NCBI RefSeq assembly: GCF_016598575.1
Contig: NZ_CP066801.1
Coordinates: 2,418,001-2,482,000 of the forward strand
Reading direction: 5' to 3'
Origin: Streptomyces sp. HSG2
GTDB taxonomy: Bacteria > Actinomycetota > Actinomycetes > Streptomycetales > Streptomycetaceae
DNA length: 64,000 bases
The notes beneath the pieces were generated by a model. That model did no database searches. It worked only from the letters and a program-made list of their open reading frames with translations, and was not told where the DNA came from. The translations under genes and the position numbers were made by a program. This document shows positions 57,713 to 64,000 of this stretch, one piece after another. How positions within the stretch are numbered: position 1 is the first letter of the stretch; the number at the start of each line of letters is the position of its first letter.

Positions 57713-59896
57713 ATGCGCCCAGGTAAGCCCGTGCCCGAGGTCGAGGACGTTCTCGCACTCCTCGACACCGGAGTGTGGCACTGGGACGCCACGGACGGCC
57801 GTCTGCGCCTCGACGCGGAGTCCGCTCGTCTGCTCGGCATGCCGGCCAGGGCGGCCGAGGTCCCGCCGAGCCGGGTGCGTGCCCTGCTGCACCCGGCCGA
57901 CTGGAACGAGCTCGCCGAGGTGATCCGACTGGCCGCCGCGGAGAACGCCCTGGCCGAGTCCCGCCTACGCGTCCTGGACGACCTCGGCCATCCGGTCCGT
58001 GTCCTCCGTGTGCGTTGCGGACGGCCCGATCCCCTCGCCGAGCCACGCCGGCTGGCGGGGACGGTGCAGCAGGTCGCGGAACCGGAACCCGGAATCCGTG
58101 CGGGGCGTGCCGTGACCGGCGACCGGAGACGGGCCCGGGAGGCGTTCCTGCTGGACGCGGGGTTGTCCTTGGCCCAGGCGGAGTCGACGCGGGACGTGCT
58201 CCGGGTGGCGGCCGGGCTGTCCATGCCGGGGTTCTCGCCCAGCGGTCTGGCCGTCTTCCGGCCGGACGGCGAGCGACTGACGGTCGTGGGCCAGCGCGGG
58301 CATCCGTCCGCGGAGGGGACCCCGTTCGACCGGGTCGGGCGCGACGCCGACTGCCCGCCCGCCGAGGTGATCCGCACCGGACGGGCGGTCTACCTGTCCT
58401 CCGGTGAGGACTTCCGCGCCCGGTACCCTCACGCTTGGCCGCTGGTGGAGCCCTTCGGGCAGCGGTCCTGGGCGTTCCTCCCCCTGAGCGTCGCCGGTCG
58501 ACCGACGGGCGCCTGGATGGCCTCCTTCTCCTGCCCGGTCGCGTTCACCCCGGACGAGCGATCGGTGCTGAACACGGTGGCCCGGATGCTGGCCCAGGCG
58601 CTCTCCCGAGCGGGCGCGGCCGACACCCGACGCGACTTCACCGAGGTCCTGCAGCGCTCCGTGCTCCCGGCATCGGGGCCCGAGATCCCCGGCATGACCG
58701 TCGCCGCCCGCTACGTCCCCACCGGCGGCGGCCTGGGGGTGGGCGGCGACTGGTTCGACGTGATCCCTCTGCCGCTCGGCCGATTCGCCCTGGTCATCGG
58801 GGATGTCCAGGGACACGACGGACGAGCGGCCGGGCTCATGGGACAGGTGCGTGTCGCGTTGCGCGCCTACGCCGCCGAGGGGCACCGGCCGGACACGGTG
58901 CTCGCCCGCGCCTCCCGCTTCTTCCGGGACCTGGCGGACATCGAAGACGACCCACGTTTCGCCACCTGCTTCTACGCGGAGGTCGACCCGACCACCGGAA
59001 CCGTGGAGAGCGCCCGAGCCGGGCATCTGGACCCGGTGGTGCGGATGGCGGACGGGACCTCGATGATCCGGGCGACACCCGGCGGCCTGCCTCTGGGCAT
59101 CGCCTCCGACGACGACTTCCCCCTCACCCGGCTGGCCCTCGAACCGGGCGACACCCTGATGCTGTGCACGGACGGCTTGGTGGAGACCGGCGGCCATGAC
59201 CTGTTCAGCGGGTGGGACAGGCTACGGCCCGTTCTCGAAGACGCCACCGGGGATCTTGAGGATCTGGCGGACGCCCTGGTGGACGCCGTGCACGGCCCCT
59301 CCTCGCATCGCACCGTCGGACCGCTGGCCGAGCGACGCGAGGACGACAGCGCGCTGCTGCTGCTCCGCCGGGACCAGCCGGCGGACGAGGCGCGGGACAC
59401 GACCGAGCGGACGTCGATGCGCCGGACCACACTCTCGGTGGCCCAGACCGAGCCGGAGCGCGTCGCCACCGCACGTGCCCACCTGACGGACCTCCTGCAC
59501 GACTGGCCCAGCGACGATCAGCGGGACGCCGCCGTGCTGCTCCTCTCCGAGACGCTGACCAACGTGCTGCTCCACACCGACACGGACGCGCTCCTGGTCG
59601 CAGAGGTGACCGGGGAGCCGGGCGAACGCCGGATCCGAATCGAGGTCAGGGACGACGCCGACGCGCTCCCTCACCGACGTCGACCGGGCGAGATGTCCTC
59701 CTCCGGGCGGGGCCTGCTGCTCATCGAGATGCTCGCCGACACCTGGGGCGTGTCGCCGCGCGGCCGGGGGAAGAGCGTCTGGTTCGAGTTTTACGAGGGT
59801 TCCGGCCCGGGCTCCGGCCCGACCGCGTCACCACCCGTCCCCGCGCCGGGGGACGGCCCCGACTTCGGGTCTGGTGCCGGGTCGGGTGCCGCGTAG
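57713..59896 (+). CDS. PAS/GAF-SpoIIE phosphatase-HATPase sensor protein
   Basis: A 727-residue cytoplasmic multidomain regulator. A PAS-like domain (about 8-110; LDTGVWHWDATDGRLRLDAE) is followed by a GAF domain (about 140-315). A SpoIIE/PP2C phosphatase (about 325-545) has metal motifs GVGGDWFDVIPL, VIGDVQGHDG, TDGLVETGG and DDSALLL. An RsbW-type HATPase (about 570-715) has LLLSETLTNVLLHTDT and GRGLLLIEMLADTWG. Kinase and phosphatase in one chain imply a partner-switching module for an alternative sigma factor. ATG 57713 is used because the frame upstream reads through the parS site. Its 3' end overlaps the convergent gene by 106 bases. Confidence 0.9.
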   Translation: MRPGKPVPEVEDVLALLDTGVWHWDATDGRLRLDAESARLLGMPARAAEVPPSRVRALLHPADWNELAEVIRLAAAENALAESRLRVLDDLGHPVRVLRVRCGRPDPLAEPRRLAGTVQQVAEPEPGIRAGRAVTGDRRRAREAFLLDAGLSLAQAESTRDVLRVAAGLSMPGFSPSGLAVFRPDGERLTVVGQRGHPSAEGTPFDRVGRDADCPPAEVIRTGRAVYLSSGEDFRARYPHAWPLVEPFGQRSWAFLPLSVAGRPTGAWMASFSCPVAFTPDERSVLNTVARMLAQALSRAGAADTRRDFTEVLQRSVLPASGPEIPGMTVAARYVPTGGGLGVGGDWFDVIPLPLGRFALVIGDVQGHDGRAAGLMGQVRVALRAYAAEGHRPDTVLARASRFFRDLADIEDDPRFATCFYAEVDPTTGTVESARAGHLDPVVRMADGTSMIRATPGGLPLGIASDDDFPLTRLALEPGDTLMLCTDGLVETGGHDLFSGWDRLRPVLEDATGDLEDLADALVDAVHGPSSHRTVGPLAERREDDSALLLLRRDQPADEARDTTERTSMRRTTLSVAQTEPERVATARAHLTDLLHDWPSDDQRDAAVLLLSETLTNVLLHTDTDALLVAEVTGEPGERRIRIEVRDDADALPHRRRPGEMSSSGRGLLLIEMLADTWGVSPRGRGKSVWFEFYEGSGPGSGPTASPPVPAPGDGPDFGSGAGSGAA

Positions 59897-60912
59897 CGGT
59901 TGCGGAGTTCGTGGACGATCCCGAAGGCCGCGGCGGTGAGCGGCACGGCGAGCAGCATTCCCAGGATGCCGGCGACGGACGCCCCGGCTGTGAGGGCGAG
60001 CAGGACCAGAGCCGGATGCATCTGCACCGTCCGACTCTGGACCACCGGCTGAAGCACGTGTCCTTCCAGGAGTTGCACGGCCACCACGACGCCGAGCGCC
60101 CAGAGAGCGACGACGAACCCCCGGTCCGCCAACGCCACCAGCACCGCCAGGGCCCCGGAGAGGAACGCCCCGAGATAGGGGATGTAGGCGCCGACGAAGA
60201 CCAAGGCCCCGAGCCCGAGGGCTCCGGGGACTCGCAGCAAGAGCAGCCCGATGGTGATGCACACGGCGTCGATGAGCGCGATGAAGGTGGTGCCGCGCAT
60301 GAAGCCCTCGACGGCACCGAAGGCGCGTCGGGCCATCGCTTCGGCCATGTCGCCTCCGCCCCTGGGCACCAGCGCCCGCACCGTGCCGGCCGCCCGGTCC
60401 GAGTCGCGCTGGAAGAAGAAGACCAGCAGCAGGGCGAGGACGGCCATGGCCAGGGTCTCGCCGACGACGCTCACCCCGCTGACTACCCCGGACGCGGCGC
60501 TGCCGCCGAACCGGCGCAACAGCTCGCCGGCGTTCGAGGCGATGTCGTCGAGCGAGGTACCCGCGGCCCCGAAGTGTTCGGCGATTCCCTCGGCCGCGGT
60601 CCGCAGCGACTCGACGATCTGATCCCCGCTGTTGATGAGAGCGGCGGTGACCAGGTAGACGGCGCCACCGACGACGGCGACGACCGCGACGCAGGTGATC
60701 CCGGCGGACAGCGACCGCGGCACCCCCACCCGGACCAGCCTCCGGTGCAGCGGGCGCAGCAGCGCCGTGCCCAGCAGGGCCAAGAGCACCGGCGTGACGG
60801 CGGTGCGCAGTTCGACACAGAGCCGGATCGCCACGTATCCGACACCGCTGGCGAGCAGGACGACGACACACCAGGCGGCGAAGCGGCGCACCGGTTCGGG
60901 GAGCAGCTGCAC
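59791..60912 (-). CDS. AI-2E (TqsA/YtvI) family transporter-like membrane protein
   Basis: A 373-residue membrane protein with about eight hydrophobic helices in the AI-2E family arrangement: CVVVLLASGVGYVAIRL, TPVLLALLGTALLRPLHRRL, VVGGAVYLVTAAL, GFMRGTTFIALIDAVCITIG and GAYIPYLGAFLSGALAVLVA. The family includes quorum-signal exporters, Na+/H+ antiporters and uncharacterised proteins, so no substrate is assigned. Its Pro/Gly-rich C-terminal tail is encoded by the same 106 bases that encode the tail of the convergent phosphatase. Confidence 0.85.
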   Translation of the reverse strand: MQLLPEPVRRFAAWCVVVLLASGVGYVAIRLCVELRTAVTPVLLALLGTALLRPLHRRLVRVGVPRSLSAGITCVAVVAVVGGAVYLVTAALINSGDQIVESLRTAAEGIAEHFGAAGTSLDDIASNAGELLRRFGGSAASGVVSGVSVVGETLAMAVLALLLVFFFQRDSDRAAGTVRALVPRGGGDMAEAMARRAFGAVEGFMRGTTFIALIDAVCITIGLLLLRVPGALGLGALVFVGAYIPYLGAFLSGALAVLVALADRGFVVALWALGVVVAVQLLEGHVLQPVVQSRTVQMHPALVLLALTAGASVAGILGMLLAVPLTAAAFGIVHELRNRYAAPDPAPDPKSGPSPGAGTGGDAVGPEPGPEPS

Positions 60913-60977
60913 CCCTCCACCCGACCACGCGTGTCCCGGCCGGGCGCGCCGGAGCGCCCCACCCGAGTGACGTGGCG

Positions 60978-61949
60978 TCAGCCCCCGGGGGCGGACGAGC
61001 GGTGCGCGACCGGGACCGTCCCCAGGCGTCCGCCGCGGAAGTCGTCGAGAGCCTGTCGCAGTTCCTCACGGGTGTTCATGACGAACGGGCCGTAGTGGGC
61101 GACCGGCTCTCCGAGCGGTCGCCCACCCAGGAGGACGACGTCCAGGTCGGTGTCGCGGGTGTCCTGCCGTCTGGCCGCGCTCACGGTCAACGAGGCGCCC
61201 GGGCCGTACACCGCGGTCTGTCCCCGCCGGATCGGACGGTGGTCCTCGCCCGCGCCGCCGTGGCCCGCCAGGACGTAGGCCAACCCGTTGAAGGCGCTCG
61301 GCCAGGGCAACGTCACCTCGGCGCCCGGGGCCAGCGTCGCATGGATCATGGTGATGGGGGTGTGGGTGACGCCGGGTCCGGAGTGCCCGTCGAGCTCCCC
61401 GGCGATGAGTCGGAGGAGGGCGCCGCCGTCCGGCGAGGTGAGCAGCGGCACGCTCCGCCCGCGGATGTCCTGGTAGCGGGGGGTGGTCATCTTGTCCCGG
61501 GCGGGGAGGTTCACCCACAGTTGCAGCCCGTGGAAGAGACCACCGGAGACCACCAGGGGCTCGGGGGGAGCCTCGATGTGCAGCAGGCCCGATCCGGCGG
61601 TCATCCACTGTGTGTCCCCGTCGGTGATGGTGCCGCCGCCTCCCTGGCTGTCCTGGTGGTCCAAGGTTCCGTCGATCATGTAGGTGACGGTCTCGAAGCC
61701 GCGGTGCGGGTGCCACGGAGTCCCCCGGGGCTCCCCGGGGCGGTAGTCCACCTCGCCCATCTGATCCATCATGATCAGCGGGTCGAGGTGCCGGTGGGCG
61801 ATGCCGGCGAAGGCACGGCGGACGGGGAACCCCTCCCCTTCGAACCCGCTCGGCGCGGTGGTCACGGCCAGAACCTCGCGGGCACGGGCGTCGACCGGCG
61901 CGGCCACGCGCGGCAGACTCAGGGGGTTGTCGACGGTCACCGCAGGCAT
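60978..61949 (-). CDS. Pirin-family bicupin protein
   Basis: A 323-residue pirin: two cupin domains with the metal ligands in HPHRGFETVTYMIDG (His, His) and following Glu/His residues. Other signatures are DPLIMMDQMGEVDYRPGEP, MTAGSGLLHIEAPPEP, GLFHGLQLWVNLPARDKM and the C-terminal EPVAHYGPFVMNTREEL. Pirins are iron-binding, some with quercetinase activity, others transcription cofactors. ATG 61949 has GGAGGT upstream. An AT-rich imperfect dyad lies 22 bases upstream. Confidence 0.92.
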   Translation of the reverse strand: MPAVTVDNPLSLPRVAAPVDARAREVLAVTTAPSGFEGEGFPVRRAFAGIAHRHLDPLIMMDQMGEVDYRPGEPRGTPWHPHRGFETVTYMIDGTLDHQDSQGGGGTITDGDTQWMTAGSGLLHIEAPPEPLVVSGGLFHGLQLWVNLPARDKMTTPRYQDIRGRSVPLLTSPDGGALLRLIAGELDGHSGPGVTHTPITMIHATLAPGAEVTLPWPSAFNGLAYVLAGHGGAGEDHRPIRRGQTAVYGPGASLTVSAARRQDTRDTDLDVVLLGGRPLGEPVAHYGPFVMNTREELRQALDDFRGGRLGTVPVAHRSSAPGG

Positions 61950-61970
61950 GTCGGACCTCCGCGATCGAGA

Positions 61971-61988
61971 TTTAGTTGAGCCTTAAAC
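61971..61988. promoter_or_regulatory. AT-rich operator-like motif upstream of pirin gene
   Basis: TTTAGTTGAGCCTTAAAC has TTTA/TAAA ends in inverted orientation around a GC-poor centre, standing out from the GC-rich surroundings. It could be a regulator site (MarR-like spacing) and/or promoter for the pirin gene. Confidence 0.35.
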
Positions 61989-62072
61989 CTTCACTCGATG
62001 GCAACGCCGCTACCCGCGAGGACATTCCCGCCCGATCCTCGACCGTCGGCGCGCGAGCGGCGCGCCGCCCCC

Positions 62073-62537
62073 TCAGCCGTACATGCGCCGCATCGCGAAC
62101 TCGACCATCTCCTCGACCGCCTTCGCGTCGAACACCATCCGGTGCTCGCCCTCCATGTCCAACACGAAGCCGTAGCCGGTCGGCAGCAGGTCGATCACCT
62201 CGGCGCCGGTGATCACGAAGTACTTGGACTCCTTGCCCGCGTAGCGACGCAGTTCCTTGAGCGAGGTGAACATCGGGATCACCGGCTGCTGCGTGTTGTG
62301 CAGCGCGAGGAAGCCCGGATTCTCGCCACGAGGGCAGTAGACCTTCGACGTGGCGAAGATCTGCTGGAAGTCCTCGGCGACCAGCTGGCCGGTGGTGAAG
62401 GCCCGCACCGCGTCCGCGAGCGACGGCGGGGAGGGTTCCGGGTAGGCGGGCGACGGCTGCCCGTACCCGCCGGACATCGGCTGCTGCGGCGGGGCGTACT
62501 GCCCCTGGGGGCCCGCGGTCTGGTCGTAGCCGTACAT
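62073..62537 (-). CDS. SseB-like protein
   Basis: A 154-residue cytoplasmic protein. The first 36 residues are Gly/Gln/Pro/Tyr-rich and disordered ([20 protein letters not shown]). The rest resembles the SseB N-terminal domain: [40 protein letters not shown] and [20 protein letters not shown]. The function is unknown; it may be a small adaptor. The ATG at 62537 is preferred because the frame upstream is not homologous. It is divergent from the acyl-CoA dehydrogenase gene. Confidence 0.82.
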   Translation of the reverse strand: MYGYDQTAGPQGQYAPPQQPMSGGYGQPSPAYPEPSPPSLADAVRAFTTGQLVAEDFQQIFATSKVYCPRGENPGFLALHNTQQPVIPMFTSLKELRRYAGKESKYFVITGAEVIDLLPTGYGFVLDMEGEHRMVFDAKAVEEMVEFAMRRMYG

Positions 62538-62743
62538 GGCGCAAGCGTACCGAGCGACCACCCCCGACCGGGGGCGCCCCGGGCTCATCCGCCAAACCGG
62601 AAAGGGCACTTCCGTCGCGAACCGCCCACCGGGGCGCGTCGGCCGGCGGCGACGACGGCGGGGCGCGGGGACGGCGGGGAGCACCCGACGGCCCGCGGGC
62701 CGGTGGGGCCTGTCACACCTGCCGGAGAGGGGTTGCTTCTTAT

Positions 62744-62755
62744 TACCGACGGGTA
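62744..62755. promoter_or_regulatory. Dyad TACCGACGGGTA upstream of the acyl-CoA dehydrogenase gene
   Basis: A short inverted repeat, TACC/GGTA around GACG, in an AT-richer patch (62733-62785). The patch also contains TTACTGGTTGGTACG. A TetR-type fatty-acid regulator site would be typical here; the evidence is the pattern only. Confidence 0.35.
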
Positions 62756-62836
62756 GCATCATCACAGTTACTGGTTGGTACGCGAAGCAGGCGCGAGGAG
62801 TCAGTGCCTCGCCGATCTCTCAACGGAGCCGTCGCC

Positions 62837-64000
62837 ATGGGGCACTACAAGTCGAATCTCCGCGACATCGAGTTCAACCTCTTCGAGGTGCTCGGCCGCG
62901 ACAAGCTGTACGGCACCGGCCCGTTCGCCGAGATGGACGTGGACACGGCCAAGAGCATCCTGGAGGAGATGACCCGCCTCTCGGAGAACGAGCTGGCCGA
63001 GTCCTTCGCCGACGCGGACCGCAACCCGCCGGTCTTCGACCCGGAGACCGGCACCGCCCCGGTCCCGGAATCCTTCAAGAAGAGCTACCAGGCCTTCATG
63101 GACTCCGAGTACTGGCGTCTCGGCCTCCCGGAGGCCATCGGCGGCACCACCGCCCCGCCCTCGCTGATCTGGTCCTACGCGGAACTGATCCTCGGCGCCA
63201 ACCCGGCCGTGTGGATGTACTCCTCCGGCCCCGCCTTCGCCGGGATCCTCCACCAGGAGGGCAACGACGTCCAGAAGAAGATCGCCGAGATCGCGGTCGA
63301 GAAGCAGTGGGGCTCCACCATGGTGCTCACCGAGCCGGACGCCGGCTCCGACGTGGGCGCCGGGCGCAGCAAGGCGGTGCGACAGGAGGACGGCTCCTGG
63401 CACATCGAGGGCGTGAAGCGCTTCATCACCTCGGGTGAGCACGACATGTCCGAGAACATCATCCACTACGTACTCGCCCGCCCCGAGGGCGCCGGCCCGG
63501 GCACCAAGGGCCTGTCCCTCTTCCTCGTCCCGAAGTTCCTGTTCGACTTCGAGACCGGCGAGCTGGGCGAGCGCAACGGCGTCTACGCGACCAACGTCGA
63601 GCACAAGATGGGCCTGAAGGCCTCCAACACCTGCGAGATGACCTTCGGGGACCGCCACCCGGCCAAGGGCTGGCTGATCGGCGACCGCCACGACGGAATC
63701 CGCCAGATGTTCCGGATCATCGAGTTCGCCCGGATGATGGTCGGCACGAAGGCGATCTCCACGCTCTCGACGGGCTACCTCAACGCCCTGGAGTACGCCA
63801 AGGAGCGGGTGCAAGGCCCGGACCTGGCGCAGTTCATGGACAAGACCGCCCCCAAGGTCACCATCACCCACCACCCCGATGTCCGTCGCTCCCTGATGAC
63901 GCAGAAGGCGTACGCGGAGGGCATGCGGGCGCTCGTGCTGTACACGGCCTCGGTGCAGGACTCGATCGCGGCCAAGGAGGCCGCGGGGGAGGACGCGAAG
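62837..64000 (+). CDS. Acyl-CoA dehydrogenase (3' end outside window)
   Basis: The first 388 residues of an acyl-CoA dehydrogenase, a flavoenzyme that oxidises acyl-CoA thioesters in beta-oxidation. Present are [39 protein letters not shown], the FAD-binding [40 protein letters not shown] and [17 protein letters not shown]. The long type (about 600 residues with a C-terminal extension) is expected from its N-terminus. ATG 62837 follows CGGAGC. It is divergent from the SseB-like gene. Confidence 0.95.
   Translation, partial: MGHYKSNLRDIEFNLFEVLGRDKLYGTGPFAEMDVDTAKSILEEMTRLSENELAESFADADRNPPVFDPETGTAPVPESFKKSYQAFMDSEYWRLGLPEAIGGTTAPPSLIWSYAELILGANPAVWMYSSGPAFAGILHQEGNDVQKKIAEIAVEKQWGSTMVLTEPDAGSDVGAGRSKAVRQEDGSWHIEGVKRFITSGEHDMSENIIHYVLARPEGAGPGTKGLSLFLVPKFLFDFETGELGERNGVYATNVEHKMGLKASNTCEMTFGDRHPAKGWLIGDRHDGIRQMFRIIEFARMMVGTKAISTLSTGYLNALEYAKERVQGPDLAQFMDKTAPKVTITHHPDVRRSLMTQKAYAEGMRALVLYTASVQDSIAAKEAAGEDAK

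Overview
The window is chromosomal DNA of a Streptomyces-like actinomycete. The basis is very high GC (roughly 72%), GTG starts, many overlapping stop/start pairs, leaderless promoters (TANNNT 6-8 bases before a start codon), and typical families: DUF3151, DUF2617, DUF6479, GAF-ANTAR, SpoIIE-type phosphatases, HTH-TPR regulators and a Tat-exported PhoX. A perfect parS site (TGTTTCACGTGAAACA, 57585-57600) beside aspS suggests the right half lies in the parS-bearing core around oriC.

Layout. 1-2670: end of a YcgQ-like gene, then an NfeD/flotillin pair. 3360-8495: a urease operon ureA-ureB-ureC-ureF-ureG-ureD of a divergent type. Its subunits carry insertions, the alpha subunit has Ala where the flap Cys normally sits, ureE is absent, and UreG has a C-terminal His-rich tail. 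8402-12337: a scar region with an IS1182-like transposase remnant, an acetoacetate-decarboxylase-like gene, and an IS1380-family element split by an IS3-family element. Both element ends and both target duplications (CTCA, AAG) can be read. 12364-20741: a DapC-like aminotransferase with an AT-rich 3' end, a 62-aa membrane peptide, a secreted protein of four 80-residue repeats, DUF2617, a CoxG-like SRPBCC protein, a mutarotase, pyrE and fbaA. 20815-24585: DUF3151 and a kynurenine set (tryptophan dioxygenase, kynureninase, formamidase-like hydrolase) for tryptophan to anthranilate. 24635-25956: a decayed arsenic locus with intact arsR and remnants of a flavoprotein, ACR3 and ArsC. 26053-28363: a SulP transporter and a divergent MerR regulator with two dyads between them. 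28719-34169: a DUF4388-like gene, two roadblock-type genes, and a 1,186-residue fusion of a Na+/solute symporter with PAS, GAF, SpoIIE phosphatase and HATPase modules. 34518-37553: a cyclophilin and two CNNM/CBS proteins, then a region rich in perfect palindromes.

38060-42827: a TatA-like protein, DUF6479, and a compact YcaO-TfuA operon preceded by a 33-residue ORF that is translationally coupled to ycaO. This is the best candidate for an undescribed system, a minimal thioamide-type RiPP locus. 42942-48942: a GAF-ANTAR protein, an HTH-TPR regulator divergent from a 64-aa exported peptide (RRNPP-like layout), a 409-aa orphan protein and a membrane SpoIIE phosphatase. 48939-64000: a VOC protein, phoX with a clear PHO box, a vWA protein with a very long disordered linker, metG and aspS (convergent, sharing a 22-bp terminator), parS, a PAS/GAF/SpoIIE/HATPase phosphatase, an AI-2E-family transporter, pirin, SseB-like and the start of an acyl-CoA dehydrogenase.

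No tRNA, rRNA or CRISPR array was recognised by eye. Functions rest on motif and family recognition without database searches.
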